Notes under the pieces: model-generated
Told to the model about the DNA's origin: nothing
The model's database searches: none
What the model saw: the letters and a program-made list of their open reading frames with translations, nothing else
Shown here: in pieces, positions 1 through 8,508 of the stretch
Layout of the letters: each line of letters opens with the position of its first letter
How positions within the stretch are numbered: the first letter of the stretch is position 1
Made by a program: the position numbers and the translations under genes
Source: Actinomycetes bacterium
Lineage (GTDB): Bacteria; Actinomycetota; Coriobacteriia; Coriobacteriales; Eggerthellaceae
Direction of reading: 5' to 3'
Length of the DNA: 45,446 bases
NCBI GenBank assembly: GCA_023429565.1
Contig: JAEZDJ010000015.1
Location: 1 to 45,446 of the forward strand

Positions 1-2103
1 GTCCTCGTGCAGGCGGGCAGAGCAACGGCGGACGGCGGCTTCATCGTTTCCCCATATGAGGACATTTGCCATGCGCACGTATGGAGGATAGCGAAGCAGC
101 TTCCGCTTGGGCAGCTCGTCACGCAGGAACAGGGCCCGATCATAAGCGGCTGCGGCACGTATGGCAGCCGCGTCCGCCTCGTACGTTTGGACGAGCACGC
201 GACCGGGCAGCGCTGCGCGGCCCGCACGTCCAGCCACCTGCTCGATGAGGTCAAACGTCCTTTCGGCCGCACGATAGTCAGGCAGCCTCAGCATGGTGTC
301 GGCATTGACCACCCCCACAAGCGTGACCTCGTCGAAGTCCAGCCCCTTGGCGATCATCTGGGTGCCGAGCAGGACGGCGGCATCGGCTGCGGCGAATTGC
401 TCGAGCAGCCGCTGGTGGGCTCCCTTGCCTTTTGTGGTGTCCGCATCCATGCGCACGATGGGCACGTCCGGGCCAGCCCCGGGGACCCCGTCGATGAGCG
501 CTCGCAACTCCGCCTCGACACGCTGTGTGCCCGCGCCGAATTTCTTGAGGTAGGGACTCCCGCATTCCGGACAAACCGCCGGCGCAGAAACCTGGTAGCC
601 GCAGTGGTGGCAGCAGAGGAGGTTTCCGCGTTCATGAAAGGTGAGAGAGGTTGAGCACGAGGGGCACTCGGGCACGAATCCGCAGTCGCGGCAGAGCAGG
701 AATTTCGCGAACCCCCGCTGGTTGAGCAGCATGACCGCCTTGTTGCCTGCCACAAGTTCCTCGGAAAGCGCGCGGACGAGCGCACCTGAGAACATGGAGC
801 GCGACCCGCTGCCAAACTCGACAGCCATGTCCACCACCTGCACCGCGGGAAGAGGTCTGCCGTTCGCGCGCTGCGGCAATTCGACGCGATGCCATCCGTC
901 GTCCTTCGCGCAGGCATGCAACGCCTCGATCGAGGGCGTCGCCGAGCCGAGAGCCACGGCCGCTCCTGCCCGGCGAGCCATCCATACCGCGACGTCGCGC
1001 GCATGGTAGCGGGGGGCGCTGTCCTGCTTGTAGGACCCCTCGTGCTCCTCGTCGATGACGATGAGCCCCAGATTTGCAAGCGGGGCGAACAGGGCACTGC
1101 GAGCGCCCACGACCACGCGGGCCGCCCCTGACCGGATAAAGTCCCATTGGTCATAGCGCTCTCCCGCGCTCATGCGCGAGTGCATGACGGCGACCGTGTC
1201 GCCAAAGCGACCCCGGAAACGCGCGACGGTCTGGGGCGTCAGCGAAATCTCCGGAACGAGCACGCAGGCGGTGCGCCCAGCGTCGATGGTCCGCTCGATG
1301 GCCTGGAGATACACCTCAGTCTTGCCAGACCCGGTGACGCCGTCCACCAGCACGACCTCGCCCCTTCCCCGCTCCCGGGCGGCATCGATGACGGCAAGCG
1401 CGTTGCCTTGACCGTCGGTGAGCGGAGGCTTGACGCTGGGAGTGAAGGGTGCGCCGCCCTCCCCTTCCTGTGGAGAAGAGAACCCTCCCCTCATGCGGCG
1501 GCGACGCTCGATGACAACGACGCCTTTCGCCTCAAGCGTTTTGAGCGCAGGCGACACGCTGCCGAATTGGGCCGTGAGCTCCGCCACGCGCAGCTCCCCG
1601 AGGGCCAGGGCAGACAGGATGGACCCTTGCTTGACCGCATTCTTCTTCGGGCTATACGATGAGAATTCGGGACCGGGGACCACCCAACGGTCGTCCACCT
1701 CGCCGACGGCAGGCTCCTCGAGGCGCCATCGGCCGTCGCGCGTGCGGACCATGCGCGGCACGCCTCCGGGAGGAGTGAACAAGCGGACACAGGACGAGAG
1801 CGGAGCCAGATAGCGCTCGGAAAGCCACTGTGCGCACGCCGCTCCCTCTTCGTCGAAATAGGATGGGCTCACCCTTCTCAGGATGCCCTTGATCTTTGAC
1901 GGGTCCAGGCCTTGAGGAACGTCTCCCTGCTCGGCAAGGCCGACCACGAATCCGACAGCCTGGCGATGTCCGAAGGGAACGAGCACGGCGCTGCCGACGC
2001 ATACTTCCCCATCGCCATCGCCCGCCTCGTCGGGCACGCTGTAGGTGTAGGGAGCGTCAAGCGCCTGCGTGGGTATGTCCAAAATGACGGATGCGAGCCT
2101 CAT
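1..2103 (-). CDS. priA: Primosomal protein N' (PriA helicase), C-terminus cut by window edge
   Basis: Replication-restart 3'-5' helicase that rebuilds the primosome at stalled forks. The frame is open from ATG at 2103 to the window start (701 codons); family members are about 730 aa, so only the last few dozen residues are missing. Visible elements are a Walker A, GVTGSGKTEVY (about residue 255), a Walker B/DEEH box, IDEEHEGSYKQD (about 350), and a zinc-binding cysteine set (about 470-516) beginning CRDCGFVPECPSC and ending CPECG. A helicase motif with QVAGRAGR is also present. The start is preceded by only a weak GGA, and an extended -10 ends 7 nt before the ATG, so the mRNA may be leaderless. 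It lies downstream of metK on the same strand. Confidence 0.96.
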   Translation of the reverse strand, partial: MRLASVILDIPTQALDAPYTYSVPDEAGDGDGEVCVGSAVLVPFGHRQAVGFVVGLAEQGDVPQGLDPSKIKGILRRVSPSYFDEEGAACAQWLSERYLAPLSSCVRLFTPPGGVPRMVRTRDGRWRLEEPAVGEVDDRWVVPGPEFSSYSPKKNAVKQGSILSALALGELRVAELTAQFGSVSPALKTLEAKGVVVIERRRRMRGGFSSPQEGEGGAPFTPSVKPPLTDGQGNALAVIDAARERGRGEVVLVDGVTGSGKTEVYLQAIERTIDAGRTACVLVPEISLTPQTVARFRGRFGDTVAVMHSRMSAGERYDQWDFIRSGAARVVVGARSALFAPLANLGLIVIDEEHEGSYKQDSAPRYHARDVAVWMARRAGAAVALGSATPSIEALHACAKDDGWHRVELPQRANGRPLPAVQVVDMAVEFGSGSRSMFSGALVRALSEELVAGNKAVMLLNQRGFAKFLLCRDCGFVPECPSCSTSLTFHERGNLLCCHHCGYQVSAPAVCPECGSPYLKKFGAGTQRVEAELRALIDGVPGAGPDVPIVRMDADTTKGKGAHQRLLEQFAAADAAVLLGTQMIAKGLDFDEVTLVGVVNADTMLRLPDYRAAERTFDLIEQVAGRAGRAALPGRVLVQTYEADAAAIRAAAAYDRALFLRDELPKRKLLRYPPYVRMANVLIWGNDEAAVRRCSARLHED

Positions 2104-2116
2104 GTGATCCAGTATA
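2104..2116 (-). promoter_or_regulatory. Extended -10 promoter immediately upstream of priA
   Basis: On the minus strand TGGTATACT (TATACT at 2116-2111) ends 7 nt before the priA ATG. The expected transcription start therefore falls on or next to the start codon. No good -35 is visible, which fits an extended -10 promoter. A nearly identical TGGTATAAT precedes carD. Confidence 0.45.
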
Positions 2117-2138
2117 CCAAGAGTCATGCCCCTATGCC

Positions 2139-2163
2139 GCCGGCCCCTTTTTCAGAGGCCGGC
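2139..2163 (-). terminator. Hairpin between metK and priA, no U-tract
   Basis: GCCGGCC at 2139-2145 pairs perfectly with GGCCGGC at 2157-2163, with an 11-nt loop. It sits just downstream of the metK stop codon. There is no T-run after the stem on the minus strand, so it may be a weak or Rho-assisted terminator or an mRNA 3'-end stabiliser. Confidence 0.35.
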
Positions 2164-2177
2164 CGCCCAGGGCGCGC

Positions 2178-3452
2178 CTATCGGCCTAAAGCCGCCTTCA
2201 GTTCCTCCACCTTGTCGGTGCGCTCCCAGGTGAACTCAGGCAACTCGCGGCCGAAGTGCCCGTAGGCCGCCGTCTTACGATAGATGGGACGGCGCAGGTC
2301 GAGCTCGTCGATGATGGCGCCAGGCCGCAGGTCGAACACCGCGTCGACGGCGGCGAGGATGTCTCCGTCGGGCACCTTCCCCGTACCGAAGGTGTCAACC
2401 ATCACCGAGACGGGCTTGGCCATGCCGATGGCATAGGCAACCTGTATCTCGCAACGGTCCGCCAGCCCCGCAGCCACGACGTTCTTCGCGACCCAGCGCG
2501 CCGCATAGGCCGCCGAACGGTCCACCTTGGTGCAGTCCTTGCCGGAGAAGGCCCCGCCGCCATGGCGCCCCATGCCGCCATAGGTGTCGACGATGATCTT
2601 GCGGCCGGTGAGCCCGGCGTCCCCCATGGGGCCGCCGATGACGAACCGCCCGGTGGGATTCACGTGGATCTCGGCATCCTCGGCAAGCTCCACCCCTGCG
2701 TCGGCGAGCACCGGCCCGACCACGAGCGCGGTGACGGCGGCGGCAAGGTCGTCATGGGAGATGTCTTCGGCATGCTGGGTGGACACGACCACCTTCTCGA
2801 CGCTGACCGGCCGTCCGTCGACGTAGCGCACCGACACCTGGGTCTTGCCGTCGGGACGCAGGTACGGCATGGTCCCATCCTTGCGCACCAGCGAAAGGCG
2901 CTCCGCCATGCGATGCGCCAGATAGATGGGAAGGGGCATGAGGGTTGCCGTCTCGTTGCATGCATACCCGAACATCATCCCCTGGTCGCCCGCGCCTATG
3001 CGCTCGTAGGGATCGTCGCCGGCCAAGCCGCGCTGCGCCTCCCACGACTCGTCGACGCCCTGCGCGATGTCGGGGCTCTGTTCGTGGATGGCGTTCATGA
3101 CGCCACAGGTCTCGCAATCGAAGCCGAATTTCGCACGGTTGTACCCGATGTCTGACAGGACCTCCCGCACGATGGCCGGCACGTCGACGTAGGACTGCGT
3201 GCGTATCTCTCCCGTGACGATGATCATGCCTGTGGTGGCCAGCGTCTCGCAGGCGCATCTCACCTGGGAGGGATCGGCAGGCTGCCCATTCGGCGCGACA
3301 TAGCCGGCGGCAGCCAGCTCGGCCTCCTTGGCCAGGATGGCGTCGAGCACGGCATCCGATATCTGGTCGCATACCTTGTCAGGATGTCCCTCCGTCACCG
3401 ATTCGGAGGTGAACAGGTACGACGACGAATTGTTCTCAGGGATGTCGGTCAT
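2178..3452 (-). CDS. metK: S-adenosylmethionine synthetase
   Basis: Makes S-adenosylmethionine from ATP and methionine, the cell's methyl donor; cytosolic tetramer in known homologues. The 424-aa product opens with the family signature FTSESVTEGHPDKVCDQIS. It carries the ATP-binding GAGDQGMMFGYA (about residue 150) and the glycine-rich GGGAFSGKDCTKVDRS, where most homologues have Pro instead of the Cys after KD. It is slightly longer than the usual 380-400 aa because of a short N-terminal extension and small insertions. No SAM riboswitch was recognised in its 190-nt upstream region, which it shares with the divergent ATP-grasp gene. Confidence 0.97.
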   Translation of the reverse strand: MTDIPENNSSSYLFTSESVTEGHPDKVCDQISDAVLDAILAKEAELAAAGYVAPNGQPADPSQVRCACETLATTGMIIVTGEIRTQSYVDVPAIVREVLSDIGYNRAKFGFDCETCGVMNAIHEQSPDIAQGVDESWEAQRGLAGDDPYERIGAGDQGMMFGYACNETATLMPLPIYLAHRMAERLSLVRKDGTMPYLRPDGKTQVSVRYVDGRPVSVEKVVVSTQHAEDISHDDLAAAVTALVVGPVLADAGVELAEDAEIHVNPTGRFVIGGPMGDAGLTGRKIIVDTYGGMGRHGGGAFSGKDCTKVDRSAAYAARWVAKNVVAAGLADRCEIQVAYAIGMAKPVSVMVDTFGTGKVPDGDILAAVDAVFDLRPGAIIDELDLRRPIYRKTAAYGHFGRELPEFTWERTDKVEELKAALGR

Positions 3453-3515
3453 GGTTCAATGCACTTCCTTCTCGAGTTCGTTGCAGAGCGAACGGGTTCC
3501 TCGTCGCCGTCGTTC

Positions 3516-3545
3516 TTGTAGCGATACGATAACTTCCGCGATAAT
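3516..3545 (+). promoter_or_regulatory. Candidate sigma-70-type promoter for the ATP-grasp gene
   Basis: TTGTAG (3516-3521), an 18-nt spacer and GATAAT (3540-3545) on the plus strand give a predicted start near 3552. This leaves a leader of about 90 nt before the ATG at 3643. It lies in the divergent region with metK, for which no clear promoter was found. Confidence 0.4.
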
Positions 3546-3642
3546 GGCATGCCGCCCATGATACACTTTTTTTTCAAGACCGGCTCCCTTCTTCGGCGAC
3601 AGCACGAGACAACCCGAAAGCCCGGGCCCCGAAAGGACTGCT

Positions 3643-5019
3643 ATGCGAACCAATGCCGACCATACGCGCGAATACTTCGAGATAGCCGACGCTCTCGGCG
3701 GAGACGTCGAGGGCCGCCGTTCGGCCCATCGCCTCATGCAGGAGTCGACCGCCATCGTCCATCACGAAGTCGTTGCTTCGACCTTCATCCCGCGCCTGTT
3801 CAATGCGCAGACCTACCGCACGATGAAGGAGACGGCGGAAACGGTCCATCGCATCCTCTGCAAGGTCATCGCACGCTACTTGGAGGATCCCTCGTATCGA
3901 CGTGCGTTCGAGTTCGACTCTCGCCTCGAGGAGCTCATCCTGCTGCCTCGCGGATACGGGTCACTCCTCCCCTTCGCCCGCGTTGACACGTTTCTCAACG
4001 AGGACGACTATGGCGTGAAATTCTGCGAGTTCAACGGAGACGGATCGTCGGGGATGAACGAGAACCGCGAGATCACGGCTTCCATCACGGGCTCCGCCAC
4101 ATTTGAGGAGTTCTCACGCCGCCACCGCACCCAAGGATGCGAACTGTTCGAATCCTGGGTGGACACGTTCATGCGCATCTATGCCGGCTACGAGCATCGC
4201 GTCGAAAACCCCCGCATCGCCATTTGCGACTATTTGGAAAATGGGGTCGTTGACGAGTTTCACATCTATGCCGGGCTGTTCAGGCAACGCGGCGTGGAAT
4301 GCACGGTTGTCGACGTACGAGACCTGCATTTTGACGGGAACGTCCTGACGGATCCCAAGGGAGGGCAGATCGACGCCGTGTGGCGCCGCTGCGTGACGAA
4401 TGATGTCATTGCGCACTGGGACGAGTCCCAACAGCTCATCGATGCCGTCAAGGCGGAAAAGGTGGCGCTCGTCGGGAGCTTTGCCGGGCACATCGTGCAC
4501 GACAAGCAGATATTCAAGGTCCTGTTCGACGAGCGGACCGTGGCGTTTCTCGACGCGGACGAGGTGTCGTTCATCGAAAGGACCGTGCCCCTGACCGCGT
4601 TTCTCGACGAGGACCATGTCAATCTGCCGCAAATACGTGCCAACAAAGACGAATGGATCATCAAGCCCACGGACCGCTACGGAGCGGACGACGTGTATGC
4701 GGGCTGCTCCACATCCCAAGAGGAATGGGAGGAGCTCGTCGACCGCTTTGCCAACAGCCGCACCGGCTTCCCCTTCATCGTCCAACGTTACATCCGCCCC
4801 TTCAAGACGGAGACGCTGCCTCCCGACAAGGGCATCGACCGCCTGGCCGACGACGAAGTGTCTCGCGCCCCGCAGCTCTACAACAACCTGAACGGCCTCT
4901 ATATCTATGACGGAGCGTTCGTCGGAGTCTTCAGCCGGCTGGGACCGCAGCCCACCATATCGAAGAAGATGGAAGGCATCACCGCCGCGACCATCTGGGT
5001 TGACCTCGATGACGAGTAA
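3643..5019 (+). CDS. ATP-grasp / glutathionylspermidine-synthase-like ligase
   Basis: A 458-aa soluble protein that I read as a glutathionylspermidine-synthase-like (C-N ligase) ATP-grasp protein; the substrate is unknown. Pointers are CEFNGDGSSGMNENRE (about residue 130), the nucleotide-pocket-like segment around WIIKPTDRYGADDVYAG (about 340), and the late stretch FIVQRYIRP. Such proteins join a carboxylate to an amine with ATP. It has no signal peptide or membrane segment. The start is supported by CCGAAAGGACTGCT just upstream. Its 3' end overlaps the DUF1461 membrane gene by 11 nt, so the two are probably co-translated. The family call rests on motif memory only; another cell-envelope or peptide ligase role is possible. 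Confidence 0.6.
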   Translation: MRTNADHTREYFEIADALGGDVEGRRSAHRLMQESTAIVHHEVVASTFIPRLFNAQTYRTMKETAETVHRILCKVIARYLEDPSYRRAFEFDSRLEELILLPRGYGSLLPFARVDTFLNEDDYGVKFCEFNGDGSSGMNENREITASITGSATFEEFSRRHRTQGCELFESWVDTFMRIYAGYEHRVENPRIAICDYLENGVVDEFHIYAGLFRQRGVECTVVDVRDLHFDGNVLTDPKGGQIDAVWRRCVTNDVIAHWDESQQLIDAVKAEKVALVGSFAGHIVHDKQIFKVLFDERTVAFLDADEVSFIERTVPLTAFLDEDHVNLPQIRANKDEWIIKPTDRYGADDVYAGCSTSQEEWEELVDRFANSRTGFPFIVQRYIRPFKTETLPPDKGIDRLADDEVSRAPQLYNNLNGLYIYDGAFVGVFSRLGPQPTISKKMEGITAATIWVDLDDE

Positions 5020-5758
5020 AGCCCGGACGGGAAACGCCGTCGAAACCGTCGTCTCAATCCTTGCCGCGCTTGCGCTGGCGGTGACCTTTCTCGGCGCAGG
5101 CTTCGCGGCATGCGCCGTGCCGCCCCAGACGACTGAGCTGCTTTCGCGGCTCTACTCCGGTTCCGCCGACACGCCTTTCTCGCACGCCCAGCTGGTGCAG
5201 GCGGCTGTCGAAACGAGGGACTACACCGTGGGACACCATGACCGCGCGTCCTTGCTTGCCGTGCTGCACGACATAAACGAGGCCGCGGGCACACCCTATG
5301 CCGCCGTCGACGAGTTAGCCCTCACCCAAGCCCCCGAAGCCTACACGCTCACCGAAGACGCCCTGTCCCATTTGGACGATGTCTACCACGTCGTCCAGAC
5401 CGCGCGGACGGCGCTCATCGGCATAGCGGTCTTTGCCGTTGGGTCCTGTATCTTCCTTGGCGTGCGGGCACGCCGAAGGCGTGTTGGAGGCGTGCTGATC
5501 GGCGCAGGAGCTGGAATCCTGGCCGTCTTCGTCGGCCTTGGAGCGTGGGCTCTTGCAGACTTCTATGGATTCTTCGCCGCTTTCCATAGCCTGTTCTTTT
5601 CAAGCGGAACGTGGACGTTCTCCGCAGACTCCCTGCTCATCACCATGTATCCTCTGGATTTTTGGATGGGGATGGGCATGGTGTGGCTTGCAGTGACCGG
5701 CGTGTTGTCTATACTTGCTATCGTGGTTGGCGCAGCGCTGAGACGTTCCGGCTCCTGA
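5009..5758 (+). CDS. DUF1461 (TIGR01906) integral membrane protein
   Basis: A 249-aa membrane protein of unknown function. ATG at 5009 lies inside the end of the upstream ligase gene, an 11-nt overlap. Features are an N-terminal membrane segment (about residues 10-35), a roughly 90-residue outside loop containing the family's H-x-DV motif (LSHLDDVYHVV), then three membrane helices. The hallmark GTWTFSADSLLITMYPLDFW before the last helix is typical of DUF1461. The overlap suggests that the two products work together, perhaps at the envelope; this is inference. A reading from 4907 would place 34 low-quality residues in front and is rejected. Confidence 0.85.
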   Translation: MTSKARTGNAVETVVSILAALALAVTFLGAGFAACAVPPQTTELLSRLYSGSADTPFSHAQLVQAAVETRDYTVGHHDRASLLAVLHDINEAAGTPYAAVDELALTQAPEAYTLTEDALSHLDDVYHVVQTARTALIGIAVFAVGSCIFLGVRARRRRVGGVLIGAGAGILAVFVGLGAWALADFYGFFAAFHSLFFSSGTWTFSADSLLITMYPLDFWMGMGMVWLAVTGVLSILAIVVGAALRRSGS

Positions 5759-5857
5759 TTTCGGGAAGCTCCCAAGAACCATGACCTCTCCCGCAACCGC
5801 CCTCCAGCACAGAGGCAGCCACCCGGCAGCCTGCATGACGAGAGAAGAAGGAAACGT

Positions 5858-7402
5858 ATGACCGATACCTCCAAGCGCCGCGTCCGCGTGCGCTTCGCCC
5901 CTTCGCCAACCGGACGCCTGCATGTGGGCGGTGCCCGCACGGCCATCTACAACTGGGCTTTCGCTCGTGCGATGGGCGGCGACTTCATCCTGCGCATCGA
6001 AGACACCGATCCCGAGCGGTCAACCGAGGAAAACGTTCAGGTCATCCTCAACGCCATGAAATGGCTCGGCCTTGATTGGAACGAGGGCCCCGAGGTGGGA
6101 GGAGAGGTTGGCCCCTACTTTCAGACGCAGCGCATGGACACCTACGCCACCGCCCTCGCACGGCTAAAGGAACGTGGCGCGGTCTATCCCTGCTTCTGCA
6201 CGAAGGAGGAGCTCGACGCCAAGCGCGCGAAAGCCGAGCAGGAAGAGGGCGGCTACGCTGGCTACGACCGCACATGCCGCGACCTCGACCCCGCCGAGGC
6301 CCAGGCTCGCATCGCGGCCGGCGAACCCCACGTGTGGCGTCTCAAGGTGCCCCTCGACCACGGCCCCATCGAGTTCGAGGATGCCGTGTACGGTCCCCTG
6401 AGCTTTCCGGCAGAGGTCATGGACGACATGATCGTTGTGCGCAGCGACGGTTCCCCAACCTACAACTTCGCGGTGGTTTGCGACGATTCGAACATGGGCA
6501 TCACGCACGTCATCCGGGGCGACGACCATCTGTCCAACACCCCCCGCCAGATACTCATCTACGAGGCGCTCGGCCTCGGTGTGCCCACGTTCGCACACCT
6601 GTCCATGATCTTGGGGCCGGATGGCCGGAAGCTCTCAAAACGTCATGGAGCCGCCTCGGTCGAGGAGTTCTGCGAGCGCGGATACCTGCCTGACGCCATG
6701 GTGAATTTCCTGGCGCTCCTGGGCTGGTCACTCGACGGAGAGACCACCATCGTCACCCGCGACGTGCTGTGTCGCGAGTTCAGCCTCGATCGCGTGACCA
6801 AAAAGGATGCGGTGTTCGACGAGGCGAAGCTTGACTGGATGAACGGCATGTACATCCGCGCCATGGGCGCGAACGAATGGGTGAAGGCTTCCCTGCCCTG
6901 GATCTATCGCGCATTTGCAGGCGTTGCCGCCGGAGACGACCTCGACGAGGCCTTGCGCTCCGCCGCCGCCGCAGACGTGCAGGCACGGCCCGAATGGTAC
7001 GCCAAGCTCTATCCCCTCGTTGCCGAACGTCTCGTGCGTCTGGACGAGACGTCATCCAAGCTGGCGTTCATGTTCTGGGGACCCGAGGTGCGCGCCCTCG
7101 ACGAGAAGAGCGTCGCCAAGGTCCTCAAAAAGGAGGGCGCTCGCGCCGACGTGGCACTTGCCGCCTGCCGCGCCATTCTCGCTGACGAGAGAAACGCCTG
7201 GGATGCCGAAGGGCTGCAAGAAGCCTGCCGGGAACAGTGCGAGGCGTTGGACATGAAGCCGAAGCTTCTCTTCCAGCCGCTTCGCGTGGCCGTCTGCGGA
7301 AACATGGTGTCGCCGCCGCTGTTCGAGAGCATCGAGCTGTTGGCCCGCGAGGACGTCCTCGCACGCATCGACCAGGTCGCAAGCGAGGTGTTCGATGGCT
7401 GA
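5858..7402 (+). CDS. gltX: Glutamyl-tRNA synthetase
   Basis: Charges tRNA-Glu with glutamate (and possibly tRNA-Gln in organisms using the amidotransferase route). The 514-aa class I enzyme has the HIGH-type motif APSPTGRLHVGGARTA near residue 15, FILRIEDTDPERS near 45, and the KMSKS-type KLSKRHGA near 262. Its length is normal for a bacterial GluRS. A good Shine-Dalgarno (GAAGAAGGAAACGT) precedes the ATG. About 100 nt separate it from the upstream membrane gene. Its stop codon lies inside the first codons of the iron-sulfur protein gene (8-nt overlap), which suggests translational coupling. Confidence 0.97.
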   Translation: MTDTSKRRVRVRFAPSPTGRLHVGGARTAIYNWAFARAMGGDFILRIEDTDPERSTEENVQVILNAMKWLGLDWNEGPEVGGEVGPYFQTQRMDTYATALARLKERGAVYPCFCTKEELDAKRAKAEQEEGGYAGYDRTCRDLDPAEAQARIAAGEPHVWRLKVPLDHGPIEFEDAVYGPLSFPAEVMDDMIVVRSDGSPTYNFAVVCDDSNMGITHVIRGDDHLSNTPRQILIYEALGLGVPTFAHLSMILGPDGRKLSKRHGAASVEEFCERGYLPDAMVNFLALLGWSLDGETTIVTRDVLCREFSLDRVTKKDAVFDEAKLDWMNGMYIRAMGANEWVKASLPWIYRAFAGVAAGDDLDEALRSAAAADVQARPEWYAKLYPLVAERLVRLDETSSKLAFMFWGPEVRALDEKSVAKVLKKEGARADVALAACRAILADERNAWDAEGLQEACREQCEALDMKPKLLFQPLRVAVCGNMVSPPLFESIELLAREDVLARIDQVASEVFDG

Positions 7403-8492
7403 CGAGCCCCTCGAGCCAACGGTCCCACAGGCCGGGGGCGGGTCTCCCACCCGCCCCGAGGCCATCGTGGCGCTGCGTGACTTCTGCATTCGGACAAAAG
7501 GTTCCGACTGTCAACGCTGCGTGGCCGCCTGTCCCGCCAAAGCCATCACGGTCGAGGACGGACGGCAACCATCCATCGATGCCGAGGCCTGCACGCGATG
7601 CGGCATCTGCCTGGGAATATGCGATGGACTCTCCTCGACACGCGTCACTATGGAAGACCTTCACGCACGCATCCGCCGCATAGCGTTGCGAGGCGAGGAA
7701 GTGATTCTGACCTGCGAGGAAAATCTGTTTCCCGGCTTCGAGCCCGCATCGAGAGTCGTCATCCTCCCCTGCCTGGCATGCCTCTCTCCCGAGTTCTGGA
7801 CACGTATGCTATCCGAGAACATTCCCGTCAAGGTCGCCGTCGACCTGACGTCATGCGACAGCTGCGCACGTGCGGGCGAAACGGGCGAAACGCTCTATTC
7901 CCATGCCATTGAAACCGCCGAGACATGGAGCGGCCGATCGGTCGGCTTCACCGATGACGTTCCCGAAAAGGAAAACCTCGTGAAAGACCTGGCAAGCCCG
8001 ACCGGCGTCGACCGGCGGAGCGCATTCACGGGCTTGGTGGGAGAGATCGGTGACATCGCCTCGGGAAAACGCAGGCTCCGCAATTCGGAGGTGCTGCAGG
8101 AATTCTACGAGCGCCGCGAGCGGTCGCGGGCGGTGGCACGGTTGAACCTGGGATCCGAAACCGAGTTCAACGATTTCGTCCCCATGGGCCGCACGAAGCG
8201 GACGATGTGGCCCAAGCGAAAGATGCTGCTCGAAGCCATCGCACGTGATCCGGATATCGCAGCGCGAGTGCCCCTCACGCTGTCGGAGACCGACCTTGCC
8301 CGCTGCACCCATACGCTTGCCTGCACGAAGGTCTGCCCAACGGGAGCCCGCCGTCCTGACCCCAATGACGGAACCCTCGCCTACGACATACGCTATTGCA
8401 TCGGATGCGGACTCTGTGTCGACGCATGCGGCCAACAGGCGATCACCCTGAAAGACGCGACAGCTGAGCTGCTGGTGACCGACGGGGATTGA
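7395..8492 (+). CDS. Multi-cluster 4Fe-4S ferredoxin-like protein
   Basis: A 365-aa soluble iron-sulfur protein with ferredoxin domains at both ends. The N-terminal pair is DCQRCVAACPAKAI and CTRCGICLGICDG (residues about 35-75). The C-terminal pair is CTHTLACTKVCPTGA and CIGCGLCVDACGQQAI (about 300-350). The centre adds two CxxC pairs, LPCLACLS and SCDSCARAGE, that might bind another cofactor or a thiol partner. It probably carries electrons between a dehydrogenase and a partner protein, but nothing nearby names the pathway. SD GAGGTG stands 4 nt before the ATG, inside gltX. It is convergent with the dipeptidase gene, 16 nt away. Confidence 0.85.
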   Translation: MADEPLEPTVPQAGGGSPTRPEAIVALRDFCIRTKGSDCQRCVAACPAKAITVEDGRQPSIDAEACTRCGICLGICDGLSSTRVTMEDLHARIRRIALRGEEVILTCEENLFPGFEPASRVVILPCLACLSPEFWTRMLSENIPVKVAVDLTSCDSCARAGETGETLYSHAIETAETWSGRSVGFTDDVPEKENLVKDLASPTGVDRRSAFTGLVGEIGDIASGKRRLRNSEVLQEFYERRERSRAVARLNLGSETEFNDFVPMGRTKRTMWPKRKMLLEAIARDPDIAARVPLTLSETDLARCTHTLACTKVCPTGARRPDPNDGTLAYDIRYCIGCGLCVDACGQQAITLKDATAELLVTDGD

Positions 8493-8508
8493 CCTGCGCG
8501 CCTGACGC

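Noticed and set aside
3453..3642. SAM riboswitch upstream of metK
   Set aside because: No SAM-I, SAM-II or related core sequences were recognised, and no terminator hairpin precedes metK.
3456..3755. 99-codon minus-strand frame ending just before metK
   Set aside because: It overlaps the divergent gene's coding start, has no family, and its composition looks like leader DNA.
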